DNA from: Ignavibacteria bacterium
Lineage (GTDB): Bacteria; Bacteroidota; Ignavibacteria; Tepidaquicellales; Tepidaquicellaceae
DNA length: 64,000 nt
NCBI GenBank assembly: GCA_016704345.1
Contig: JADJAH010000037.1
Coordinates: forward strand, 62,001 to 126,000
Direction: 5' to 3'
Part shown: positions 46,230-54,696 of the stretch, piece by piece
Numbering within the stretch: the first letter of the stretch is position 1
Layout: every line of letters starts with the position of its first letter
The notes under the pieces: model-generated
Database searches by the model: none
Told to the model about the DNA's origin: nothing
Seen by the model: only the letters and a program-made list of their open reading frames with translations
Made by a program: the position numbers and the translations under genes

Positions 46230-46727
46230 ATGGCGAACCAGTTTTCATTTGACATTATCTCAGAAGTTGATTTACAAGAAGTGGATAATGCAATCAATCA
46301 GGCGACCAAAGAAATTCAGCAAAGATACGATTTCAAAGGCAGCAAAAGCGAGATCACTTTGAACAAAAAGGAAAACTCTCTGAACATTGCATCTGACGAT
46401 GAGTTCAAATTGAAGTCAGTCATTGATATTCTTCAGAACAAGTTGATTAAGCGCGGAATCTCGATCAAAGCAATGACCTACGGTGCAATTGAACCGGCCG
46501 CGGGTTCATCCGTAAGACAGGAGATTAAGCTTCAGAAGGGGATTGAAAAAGACAATGCAAAACTCATTGTGAAACTTATCAAGGAAAGTAAGTTAAAAGT
46601 TCAGGCAACCATACAGGATGAACAAGTTAGAGTAACAGGTAAGAGTAAAGACGATCTTCAGGAAGTCATGAATCTTTTAAAATCAAATGAACTTGACTTT
46701 GCGTTTCAGTTTACAAATTACAGGTAA
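46230..46727 (+). CDS. yajQ: YajQ family nucleotide-binding protein
   Basis: 165 residues from ATG 46230; the frame extends to 46155, but MANQFSFDIISEVDLQEVDNA is the universal family start. Core phrases: TKEIQQRYDFKGSKSEI, ISIKAMTYGAIEPAAGSSVRQ and IKESKLKVQATIQDEQVRVTGK. Two tandem ferredoxin-like halves. Members bind c-di-GMP or nucleotides, and XC_3703 from Xanthomonas is a c-di-GMP effector. Cytoplasmic. Confidence 0.92.
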   Translation: MANQFSFDIISEVDLQEVDNAINQATKEIQQRYDFKGSKSEITLNKKENSLNIASDDEFKLKSVIDILQNKLIKRGISIKAMTYGAIEPAAGSSVRQEIKLQKGIEKDNAKLIVKLIKESKLKVQATIQDEQVRVTGKSKDDLQEVMNLLKSNELDFAFQFTNYR

Positions 46728-46768
46728 AAAAAAAGCCGGCAGAAATTATCTGCCGGCTTAGTCTTTTA
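46727..46768. terminator. Bidirectional terminator between yajQ and rlpA
   Basis: AAGCCGGCAGA-AATTA-TCTGCCGGCTT: a perfect stem with A's on the left and TAGTCTTTT on the right, between convergent stops at 46727 (+) and 46766 (-). Confidence 0.85.
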
Positions 46769-47692
46769 ACCGCCAATCATAACCAGCTTTGTGGTTAGAT
46801 CGGGCCGTGTTTCGAGAATGCGAATCATATCCTCTTTAGAATCCTCTGTTGTTACATAGTTTCCGACTAATACTTTTATCTGTGTCTTATTTCCATCATA
46901 CATCTCTTCCAGAAAAATATTTTTGAATTTTTCTGTTTCGAGTTCACTAACCAACTTATTGCACTTTACCTCATCATCAAATGTTGCAAGTTCTATCGAA
47001 TAACCAGTTATGAATTTTATCTTCTTGGTTATATCAAGATAATTCTTGCCTGAATTTGAAGGTAACTTCTCATAGATATTCAGGGAAGCATCTTCTGTAT
47101 CCTGCGTAAGGACCTTAATCTTAATCCTTGATGCACTGAAAATGCTGCTTAATTGTTCATTGGAAATTTCGCCTTCTGCTAAACTGTCACCATCCCATTC
47201 AACAAATATTTTAGATGTTGCCGGGAATACTTGATCGAAAAGGTTTACCGGAGCAAGATTCTCTTGCTCTTTCTCGATTTGCTCTTCAGTCTCCGGATCA
47301 TAAACTTCCAGTTTGACTTGAGCTAAACCACCCATTCCGATTTCTTCTTTGGCAGCTTTAGATAGGTCAATTATACGACCTCTGATGAAAGGCCCCCTGT
47401 CGTTGATTCTCACAACAACAGTTGCTTCATTGTGCAGATTTGTTACCTTGATTAAGGTATTAAACGGTAAGGTTTTGTGAGCTGCCGTCATTTCATGAGT
47501 GTTAAACCGCTCTCCATTGGCGGTTTTTCGACCTTGAAATCCTGGGCCATACCACGAAGCCTCGCCTACTTGCACAAAATCAGGGCTAACTTCCTTTGTT
47601 TTTGCCTGAACCTGAGAAATAAGGCTTAAGCTGATTAAATTTATTAAAACTAAGACGAGAAAACTACCCGCCATCATTTTAATTTTGCTCAA
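46766..47692 (-). CDS. rlpA: RlpA septal-ring lytic transglycosylase
   Basis: 308 residues. Signal/anchor MSKIKMMAGSFLVLVLINLI. The double-psi barrel (about 40-130) has GEASWYGPGFQGRKTANGERFN, TLPFNTLIKVTN and VVVRINDRGPFIRGRIIDLS, the RlpA hallmark, in which Asp of NDRGPF is part of the active site. A spacer of about 80 residues and a C-terminal SPOR-like domain (about 225-300: YSIELATFDDEVKCNKLVSEL) follow. SPOR domains bind denuded septal peptidoglycan. RlpA cleaves naked glycan strands. Confidence 0.9.
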   Translation of the reverse strand: MSKIKMMAGSFLVLVLINLISLSLISQVQAKTKEVSPDFVQVGEASWYGPGFQGRKTANGERFNTHEMTAAHKTLPFNTLIKVTNLHNEATVVVRINDRGPFIRGRIIDLSKAAKEEIGMGGLAQVKLEVYDPETEEQIEKEQENLAPVNLFDQVFPATSKIFVEWDGDSLAEGEISNEQLSSIFSASRIKIKVLTQDTEDASLNIYEKLPSNSGKNYLDITKKIKFITGYSIELATFDDEVKCNKLVSELETEKFKNIFLEEMYDGNKTQIKVLVGNYVTTEDSKEDMIRILETRPDLTTKLVMIGG

Positions 47693-48080
47693 TGTTTCTT
47701 CTCCTATGTATGTTTTCGAATGTGTTTTGAAACACTCTTAGCGTCATAGGATAACGCAAACTTAGAAACTTAATCTGAGCTTTTCTTATTCTCTTAAAGA
47801 AAAGAACGATATTAAACTATTTATTATCTGTAAAAATCAGTGGTAAGATATGGATATCAGACTGCAGATGCAAGGGAAATTTCAGTAAAGTCTGCGGGCG
47901 CTATCTTAAGTTTACTTGTACCTTCCGTTATCTCTGTCTACGTAATCTCATTTCCTACACTTAAAGAACCAGTGAATTACATCGAAATTGGATAACTGAA
48001 AATGTACTTTTATCTCGGTCAAAAGTTCAACAGCAACTCTATGATCTTTCAAATCTTTTCAACCACTTAATGAATGGAAA
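47693..48080. other. Intergenic region between divergent rlpA and an Omp28-like gene
   Basis: 388 bases without a supported gene. The only structure is a weak CTTTTCTT-N9-AAGAAAAG inverted repeat at 47780-47804. Both flanking genes start here, so promoters must lie in it, but none is recognisable by eye. Confidence 0.6.
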
Positions 48081-49124
48081 ATGAAAACTATATTTTCATT
48101 GCTACTGTCCTTTACTCTGTTGATTCAATTTGCATCAGCCCAATCCAAAAAAGTGTTGTTTGAAGAATTCACAAATGCTTCTTGTTCACCGTGTGCCTTA
48201 AACAATCCCTTTCTTAAGAGCTTTATCGAATCCAAAGGTGATACCATTGTTGCAATTATGTATCACACAAATTTTCCTGGCTTTGATCCGATGCATAATG
48301 CAAATCCTATTCAGGTTGAGGAAAGAAGAACCGGCTATTATACTGATGTTAACGCTGTCCCTTGGCTCAAAGGGGATGGAGACTTGTTTCCTGACATCTG
48401 GCCATTCACACTCGCCAATTTCAATAGTGCCTTTGACACAAGGAAGAATGTCATTCCACAACTTACAATGAGCTTGTCTGATCAGCGAATACCCGGAGAC
48501 TCCATAAGGGCAACTATTAGAATTAATATTCCGGCAACTTTGCCTTCTGGCAATTATAGGTTGCGAGTCATGGCTGTCGAAGGAGTTATTGAATATTCCA
48601 CACCTCCGGGAACCAATGGAGAAAGGATATTCGAACATGTTTTTAGAAAAGGAATTCCTGATATGAATGGGACAGTACTATCGACTTCCGCAGGTAACTA
48701 TGAATACATATACACCTATAAGAAGGAGGCCGATTGGCAGGATACGAGCATTTATACTGTCGCATTTGTGCAGAATGATCTTGGAACGAAGGAAGTTCTG
48801 AATTGCGCTTCAGGCAGAAATATCGTTACCGGCTTGAACAACGTTTCGTCAGAAATCCCAATTGAGTTTGCGCTTAATCAGAATTTTCCAAATCCATTCA
48901 ATCCTGTTACAACGATTGGATTCACATTGCCACAAAACGAAGTTGTAAAGCTTGTTGTCTATAATGTTTTGGGTAAAGAAGTAACTACAATTTTTAATCA
49001 GGCTCTAAGTGCCGGTGAATATGAATTTGGTTTCAATGGTGAGATGTTGACTAGCGGAGTTTATTTCTACAAATTGACATCCGGTGATGTCAGTATTACC
49101 AAGACAATGATGCTGATGAAGTAA
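48081..49124 (+). CDS. Omp28-like thioredoxin-fold T9SS cargo protein
   Basis: 347 residues with signal peptide MKTIFSLLLSFTLLIQFASAQ. It opens with KKVLFEEFTNASCSPCALNNP, a thioredoxin-like Cys-x-x-Cys (Cys35, Cys38) that defines the Omp28 family, followed by VAIMYHTNFPGFDPMHN and a beta-sandwich region. The T9SS domain starts at NQNFPNPFNPVTTI and ends KTMMLMK. Surface redox or disulfide function is possible. Start as given because the ATG precedes a clean signal peptide. A lone plus-strand gene. Confidence 0.85.
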   Translation: MKTIFSLLLSFTLLIQFASAQSKKVLFEEFTNASCSPCALNNPFLKSFIESKGDTIVAIMYHTNFPGFDPMHNANPIQVEERRTGYYTDVNAVPWLKGDGDLFPDIWPFTLANFNSAFDTRKNVIPQLTMSLSDQRIPGDSIRATIRINIPATLPSGNYRLRVMAVEGVIEYSTPPGTNGERIFEHVFRKGIPDMNGTVLSTSAGNYEYIYTYKKEADWQDTSIYTVAFVQNDLGTKEVLNCASGRNIVTGLNNVSSEIPIEFALNQNFPNPFNPVTTIGFTLPQNEVVKLVVYNVLGKEVTTIFNQALSAGEYEFGFNGEMLTSGVYFYKLTSGDVSITKTMMLMK

Positions 49125-49208
49125 CAAACTGCAAATATTGCACTGCCGATTAAAAGATTAAACCACGGGGCCTAAATTACTGTTTTACATCATGATTATG
49201 TGCGTTAA

Positions 49209-50339
49209 TTAAAGTGCTTTATCGTATATTCGATATGTTTTATATGGTTTAGCGCCAAGCTTTTCAGCAGTTTGTCTCATTGCAAAATTGTCTTCCAAAA
49301 CCCAACCGATCTCAGCGCCAATATAGTTTTTTCTATCCCCTGCCTTAATTACATCCCTATAAAAGCCGGCATCAATTCCCATCTTCTGATAATCCTTCTT
49401 CACACCCATAATGATCACCCTAAGCCGGTTTATCTTCTTCTTATTAGTCAGAAACTTGAATATCCCAAAAGGAAAAAGCTTTCCGTTAAGACCTTTGATT
49501 GCCAGGTTTATGTCGGGTACGGCAAGTGAGAATCCTATTGGATTTCCATTGTGCTCCGCGAACTGGATAAAATCCGGGTCAACGATCATCTTTAAGTGAT
49601 CAGCAATAAAATTGAATTCCTCTTCCGTCATTGGAACAAATCCCCAGTTTTTCGACCATGCATCATTGTAGATCTCCCTGACTTTCTGAACTTCATTCTT
49701 AAAGTCTTTCAAATTAACATTTCTGAATGTGATATTCTCCCTCTTCATTATCATATTAGCTACTCTTTCAAGCTTCTGCATCATTTTTTCATCTTTTATG
49801 ACATACCTGTCAATATCAAATGCTATCAGATCCTTTGCTTTTGAGAATCCGTATGATGTAACCAGATCCTTATAGTATGCAGGGTTGTAAGGCATAAGCA
49901 TGACAGGCGGAATATCAAAACTGTCAACAAGCAATCCGCATTCATCATTAGTAGAGGGGTTAACGGGTCCTCTAAGAATATTCATTCCCTCGTTTCTCGA
50001 AAACTCTGCCGCCATGTCGAACAACTTTTTGGAAATTTCTCTATCATTGACACATTCAAAGAATCCGAAGAATCCCGTCTTCTCGTCATGAAACTCATTG
50101 TGGTTGTCATTGATAATCCCCGCAATCCTTCCCACAACTTTTCCTTCCGATATTGCAAGCCAAAGCTTAAGGCGTGAGTGTTTATAGAATGGATTCTTCT
50201 TTGTATCGAGATTATTCTTAACATCAAATCTCAGGGGTTCTACCCAATACTTGTTTCCCGAAAGAAGTTCGTATGGAAACTCAATGAATCTCTTTTTATC
50301 GTAAGCAGACTTTACTTCAACGATTGATACTTCAGACAA
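49209..50339 (-). CDS. GNAT-fold acyltransferase-like protein (YghO-like)
   Basis: 376 residues of a family annotated as GNAT-like/YghO hypothetical. Features: IEFPYELLSGNKYWVEPLRFDVKNNLD, GRIAGIINDNHNEFHDEKTGFFGFFE (about 70-95), LRGPVNPSTNDECGLLVD and, near the C-terminus, VIIMGVKKDYQKMGIDAGFY, which carries a GNAT-like acetyl-CoA-binding motif (Q/R-x-x-G). Substrate unknown. It stands alone, facing an Omp28-like gene. Confidence 0.75.
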   Translation of the reverse strand: MSEVSIVEVKSAYDKKRFIEFPYELLSGNKYWVEPLRFDVKNNLDTKKNPFYKHSRLKLWLAISEGKVVGRIAGIINDNHNEFHDEKTGFFGFFECVNDREISKKLFDMAAEFSRNEGMNILRGPVNPSTNDECGLLVDSFDIPPVMLMPYNPAYYKDLVTSYGFSKAKDLIAFDIDRYVIKDEKMMQKLERVANMIMKRENITFRNVNLKDFKNEVQKVREIYNDAWSKNWGFVPMTEEEFNFIADHLKMIVDPDFIQFAEHNGNPIGFSLAVPDINLAIKGLNGKLFPFGIFKFLTNKKKINRLRVIIMGVKKDYQKMGIDAGFYRDVIKAGDRKNYIGAEIGWVLEDNFAMRQTAEKLGAKPYKTYRIYDKAL

Positions 50340-50414
50340 TTTTTAATTTATTTTTATTTTTTGCAACAAAATTTTCGTAACCGAATAAGTTCTGAGAAAC
50401 TTTATGGATTGAAT

Positions 50415-50882
50415 CTACAGAGACTTTAGAACCTCATCAGTATGGCCATCTACTTTTACCTTGTTGAATATTGACTTAATCTTTCCACTTTCATCAATGA
50501 CAAATGTAGTCCTTTCAACTCCCATGTATTTTTTCCCGTACATACTCTTTTCTTTCCACACACCGTACTTTGTAAGAATCTCAGTACTTTCATCAGAGAG
50601 AAGTGTAAAAGGAAGATCGTATTTCTTCTTGAATTTCTGATGTGATGCAATATTGTCTTTGCTTACACCTATCACGACAGTATTATTCTTTTCAAAGACT
50701 CTGATATTGTCCCTGAAACTGCAAGCTTGTTTTGTGCAACCTGAAGTATCGTCTTTCGGATAGAAATATAAAACTACTCTTTTCCCTTTTAGATCATTAA
50801 GACTGACTTTACTTCCACTATCATCAAGGAGAGAAAACGCCGGGGCCTTATCCCCTACCTTAAGTTCTTTTGCCATTTTCAT
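50415..50882 (-). CDS. bcp: Thiol peroxidase of the Bcp/PrxQ family
   Basis: 155 residues (or 153 from ATG 50876). Reduces organic hydroperoxides and H2O2 using thioredoxin or, in bacillithiol organisms, bacilliredoxins. Peroxidatic Cys49 is in YPKDDTSGCTKQACSFRD; the resolving Cys54 is five residues on, the standard atypical 2-Cys PrxQ layout. The AhpC/TSA-type core VGDKAPAFSLLD comes at the start. Single gene, 16 bases before a symporter gene. Confidence 0.93.
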   Translation of the reverse strand: MKMAKELKVGDKAPAFSLLDDSGSKVSLNDLKGKRVVLYFYPKDDTSGCTKQACSFRDNIRVFEKNNTVVIGVSKDNIASHQKFKKKYDLPFTLLSDESTEILTKYGVWKEKSMYGKKYMGVERTTFVIDESGKIKSIFNKVKVDGHTDEVLKSL

Positions 50883-50898
50883 TTTGAATTTTTGAAAT

Positions 50899-52650
50899 TT
50901 ACCATCCGACTTTTGAAAAATTCCTTTTGATTACCATAGCAGCCAACAAACCAATTGCTAAAAGTATAAGTGCAGGAATGAAGTCCCCAAAAATGATCTT
51001 GCCAATTCCGAATAGCCATGAGTAAACGAGTACTATTCCTGCAGCCCAATTCACAAACAATAATCGATATCCTGAATCAGGGGTTACTTCAGGTATCATA
51101 TCGGATATCTTTTTCCAACCTGCACCACCGGGATGAACTTTTTTGTAAAATGATCTGAGTTTGCTATCCTCTGTCGGCTTTGTAATAAAAGCAGTGATTA
51201 TCCAGGCAGCAGTTGTTATTGGAACAATTACGTAGAGAGTTTCCGGAAACTTGATATTGAATTCTCCAAAATACAAAATCCCGTAGACTATGAACGGAGT
51301 CACAGTTGCTATAATTTCACTGATTGCATTAACTCTCCACCAAAACCAACGCATGATCAGAACAAGTCCCAAACCCGCACCACACTCAATCACAAAACTC
51401 CAAACTCCTGAAATTGTTGTCATCTGTGTTGTCACAAGTACAGACAAAATCATGAATACGAATGTGATCAATCTTGAGGCCAAGACATAATGCTTTTCAG
51501 ATTTGTCCTTATTGAGAAACCTCCTGTAAAGGTCATTAATAAAATATGATGATCCCCAGTTCAGGTGAGTTGCTATAGTTGACATATACGCGGCAAAAAA
51601 AGCAGCCAGCAGCAGTCCTTTTAATCCTGGAGGCAGAAAATCATTCATAGCTTTAACAAATCCCAGTCCTTTATCAGAATGTGAAAGATCAGGATAAATA
51701 ACGATCGCACAAAGTCCTACAATGATCCATGGCCATGGTCTTATGCAATAATGAGCCACTTGAAAAAACAGAGTAGCATACAGTGAATTCTTCTCGTCTT
51801 TTGCACTCATCATTCTCTGAGCAACATATCCTCCGCCGCCCGGCTCAGCTCCGGGATACCATGAAGCCCACCATTGAATACCGATGAAAGCAAGGAAAGA
51901 TGAAACTGTCATTGCAAGTATTCCGCCTACACCTGTTTCGGATTCCGCTCCGATCTCCGGAGTGAAACGAAGTGCCCAATCAGGAAGCTTAGATTCAAGT
52001 CCGCTGAGTCCTCCAATCTGCGGAGAGTTCACAACCACAATCGCAAGAATAATACAGCCCGCCATTGCAAGAAGAAACTGGAAAGCATCAGTTACTGCAA
52101 CTCCCCACAGACCAGAAATTGCCGAATATATTGCTGTTATCAACATACAACCGCCAACAAAAAGAATAGCGTTAGATGAATTTACATACTCGGGGAACAT
52201 TCCGATAAGAATCTTTATCATTGCCAGATTCACCCAACCCATTATGATCGTGTTCATAAATACACCTAGATAAACCGCCTTGAAGCCTCTTAAGATTGCT
52301 GCAGGTTTACCAGAATATCTGAACTCAACAAACTCGACATCAGTAAGTATTTCAGCTCTGCGCCATAATCTTGAGAAGAAAAACACGGTAAGCATTCCGC
52401 CTATAAGCATATTCCACCAAAGCCAGTTGCCTGCAATTCCGTTTTGCCCGACTAATTCAGTAACAGCAAGAGGTGTATCCGCTGCAAAAGTTGTTGCAAC
52501 CATTGAAAGTCCGGCCAGCCACCATTGCATTTTTCTTCCAGACAAAAAGAAATTTTCCGTTGATCCTCCGGCACGTTTCGAAAAATACAGACCTATAAGA
52601 AGAGAAAATAGAAAATAGAGAAGTATGATTGCCCAGTCTATAAACTGCAT
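50899..52650 (-). CDS. Sodium:solute symporter (SSS family), second copy
   Basis: 583 residues with about 13-14 hydrophobic segments. Family features: SGRKMQWWLAGLSMVATTFAADTPLAV near 38-64, AISGLWGVAVTDAFQFLLAM near 185-204 and LLAAFFAAYMSTIATHLNWGSSY near 350-372, where the sodium-2 Ser/Thr lie. Longer than the copy at 15225, with a C-terminal tail of several segments (KKVHPGGAGWKKI linking). Substrate not determinable. Downstream of a long noncoding stretch. Confidence 0.88.
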   Translation of the reverse strand: MQFIDWAIILLYFLFSLLIGLYFSKRAGGSTENFFLSGRKMQWWLAGLSMVATTFAADTPLAVTELVGQNGIAGNWLWWNMLIGGMLTVFFFSRLWRRAEILTDVEFVEFRYSGKPAAILRGFKAVYLGVFMNTIIMGWVNLAMIKILIGMFPEYVNSSNAILFVGGCMLITAIYSAISGLWGVAVTDAFQFLLAMAGCIILAIVVVNSPQIGGLSGLESKLPDWALRFTPEIGAESETGVGGILAMTVSSFLAFIGIQWWASWYPGAEPGGGGYVAQRMMSAKDEKNSLYATLFFQVAHYCIRPWPWIIVGLCAIVIYPDLSHSDKGLGFVKAMNDFLPPGLKGLLLAAFFAAYMSTIATHLNWGSSYFINDLYRRFLNKDKSEKHYVLASRLITFVFMILSVLVTTQMTTISGVWSFVIECGAGLGLVLIMRWFWWRVNAISEIIATVTPFIVYGILYFGEFNIKFPETLYVIVPITTAAWIITAFITKPTEDSKLRSFYKKVHPGGAGWKKISDMIPEVTPDSGYRLLFVNWAAGIVLVYSWLFGIGKIIFGDFIPALILLAIGLLAAMVIKRNFSKVGW

Positions 52651-52860
52651 ATTGTTCTTATGATTGACTGCAATTTAGAGTTTTCACATAAAACATTAAA
52701 CATATACTTTAATGAAGTTTCAAACGAACTCTCGGGATAAGTTTATTCATTTTGAGGAAAATTCTGAATCATTAACTTCATAATGCTATAAAATTCTTTG
52801 AAACTTAAAACAGCACATATTCGTTAGCCAAGTACATTTCAAAAACCAAATAATAATCCT

Positions 52861-53449
52861 ATGAAAAGAACAGTTCGCTTATTTGCTCTATTGCTTTTAG
52901 TCTTAGTAAGTGCAAGTCTTTACGCTTCCGATAAGAATGACGGATATAAAGTCGGTGATCGGGTAGCAGATTTTACAATGAAAAATTATGACGGGAACAG
53001 CTATGTACTTAGTTCCAATGGAGGTAAGGCTACAGTTATAATGTTTTGGTCAACAGAGTGCCCGTTTGTTCAGCCATATACGGACAGGATAAAAGAGCCT
53101 TGTAAGTGAGTTTTCAGACAAAGGTGTAACCTTCTGGGGTATGAATTCAAACAAGACAGAATCTGTAGATGACGTTTCATCACACATGAAGTCAAAAGAA
53201 TATAATTTCCCCATGTTGAAAGATGACGGCAATGTGATTGCCGATCAATTTGGAGCAGAAAGAACTCCTGAAGTTTTCGTTGTAGACAATTCTACAATGA
53301 CAGTTGTTTACCATGGCAGAATTGACGACAACAAGGAAGCTGACAAAGTCACTTCAAACGATCTTCAGAATGCTTTGAATCAGTTCCTATCCGGATCAGA
53401 GATAGCAGTAAAGGAAACAAAAGCATTTGGCTGTTCAGTAAAGAGATAA
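52861..53449 (+). CDS. Secreted AhpC/TSA-type redoxin (frameshifted)
   Basis: Two frames make one thioredoxin-fold protein. The first (52861 to about 53098) has a signal peptide (MKRTVRLFALLLLVLVSASL), YKVGDRVADFTMKNYDGNSY and FWSTECPFVQPY (Cys67; one Cys, no CxxC). The second (about 53100-53449) has SEFSDKGVTFWGMNSNKTE and AERTPEVFVVDNSTM. One surplus base near 53098-53099 (CC read as C) joins RIKE to LVSEF, giving about 195 residues like the AhpC/TSA-type redoxins in Bacteroidota. Likely periplasmic or extracytoplasmic peroxidase-like protein. A strong terminator follows. Confidence 0.8.
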
Positions 53450-53471
53450 GACAAGCAATGTATTCATTCAG

Positions 53472-53501
53472 AGAAGGACAGTGATGTCCTTCTTTTTTTT
53501 T
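53472..53501 (+). terminator. Rho-independent terminator after the redoxin gene
   Basis: AGAAGGACA-GTGA-TGTCCTTCT followed by an unbroken T-run, 22 bases past the redoxin stop and just before the next redoxin gene. Stem of nine pairs, small loop, near-ideal. Confidence 0.9.
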
Positions 53502-53514
53502 AAAAGAAACTTCT

Positions 53515-53994
53515 ATGATGAAAACGATTTTAATTTTTATGCTCCTTGTGTCTATGAGATTTTCATACGCTCAGGATGTAATTCAGCTCGATAATGTTAA
53601 ACTGGATGAAGTTATGAATTTGCATATAGGTAAACCGGTACTTGTAAATCTTTGGGCAACATGGTGCAAACCCTGCGTGGAAGAGTTTCCCGAGCTTCTA
53701 AAGATTAGAGAAGAGTACAAGGACAAGTCACTTGAAGTAGTTCTCATATCTCTTGATTTTGGCGATGATGCCAGAGACAGGACAACAAATTTTCTCAAAA
53801 AAATGGGAGTTGATTTTGAATCATACTCGAATGCTTTCAAAAGTGATGAAGATCTGATAAACTATTTTGATATGAAGTGGAACGGAGGAATTCCCGCAAC
53901 TTTTATTTATGATAAAAGCGGCAAGCTTAGTTCAAGCATGATTGGTAAAAGAACATATGAAGAATTTAAAAAGGAAGTCGAGAAAGTTATGTGA
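53515..53994 (+). CDS. TlpA-family thiol:disulfide oxidoreductase
   Basis: 159 residues. Signal peptide MMKTILIFMLLVSMRFSYAQ, then a thioredoxin-like domain with LVNLWATWCKPCVEEFPEL (Cys51 and Cys54) and the cis-Pro in GGIPATFIYDKSG. TlpA-type proteins reduce disulfides for cytochrome c maturation or keep periplasmic thiols reduced. Two ATGs in a row start the gene. Converges with the nitroreductase gene, stops seven bases apart. Confidence 0.9.
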   Translation: MMKTILIFMLLVSMRFSYAQDVIQLDNVKLDEVMNLHIGKPVLVNLWATWCKPCVEEFPELLKIREEYKDKSLEVVLISLDFGDDARDRTTNFLKKMGVDFESYSNAFKSDEDLINYFDMKWNGGIPATFIYDKSGKLSSSMIGKRTYEEFKKEVEKVM

Positions 53995-54001
53995 CAAACT
54001 T

Positions 54002-54670
54002 TCAAATTATTTCCATGACTTCATCCCGCCCTTTTCTCTCAATATCAGGAACAACGGCTTCGGGATGCGGGTAGCCTACAGGCAATAACAAAAACGCCCT
54101 TTCATTGGAAGGGCGTTTTAATATTCGTGATAAAAAATTCATTGGCGAAGGAGTATGAGTCAGTGTAACCAAGCCAATGTTTTGCAGTGCTGCTATGAAC
54201 ATGCCAACAGATATTCCCACGGATTCATTTACATAGTAATGCTTCTTCATGCTTCCATCTTCATTTAAATAATCGATCTTGAAGACAACAACTATGTATG
54301 GTGCAACTTCCAAAAAATCCTTGTGCCAGTCTGTACCAAAAGCCTTTAAATCATCTAGCCAGCTCTTCGGCATTCTTCTTTCATAATTTTCCTTCTCTTC
54401 CTTTTCAGCGGCAATCTTTATCTCTCTTTTGATCTCAGGAGATTCAACGATGACATATTTCCAGGGCTGCTTATTTGCACCCGAAGGCGCTGTACTTGCA
54501 GTCATTACGGCAAGTTCAAGCAGCCTTCTGTCAAACTTTTCGTCCGAAAAGAATCTCACACTTCTTCTGGAACTCATGAGTTTGTAAAACTGCTGCGCTC
54601 TTAATCTACTTTCCTCGTCAGAATATCTCTGATGTACAAGGTTGATAAATCCTTCAGGTGTGTTCTTCAA
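54002..54670 (-). CDS. Iodotyrosine-deiodinase-like flavin nitroreductase
   Basis: 222-residue FMN enzyme of the nitroreductase superfamily, IYD branch. FMN-binding Arg cluster SSRRSVRFF (33-41) and TAPSGANKQPW (60-70). The lid holds KEENYERR-type sequence with Glu92, Tyr96 and Lys117, in the spacing (4 and 21) of human IYD Glu157, Tyr161 and Lys182, the three residues that grip the halotyrosine zwitterion. GTDWHKDFLEVAPYIVVVFK further matches IYD. A reductive dehalogenase acting on halotyrosines is thus plausible; a different nitroaromatic substrate is the alternative. Convergent with the TlpA-like gene. Confidence 0.85.
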   Translation of the reverse strand: MKNTPEGFINLVHQRYSDEESRLRAQQFYKLMSSRRSVRFFSDEKFDRRLLELAVMTASTAPSGANKQPWKYVIVESPEIKREIKIAAEKEEKENYERRMPKSWLDDLKAFGTDWHKDFLEVAPYIVVVFKIDYLNEDGSMKKHYYVNESVGISVGMFIAALQNIGLVTLTHTPSPMNFLSRILKRPSNERAFLLLPVGYPHPEAVVPDIERKGRDEVMEII

Positions 54671-54696
54671 AATATTAAATATTCTTCCGATAAAGT

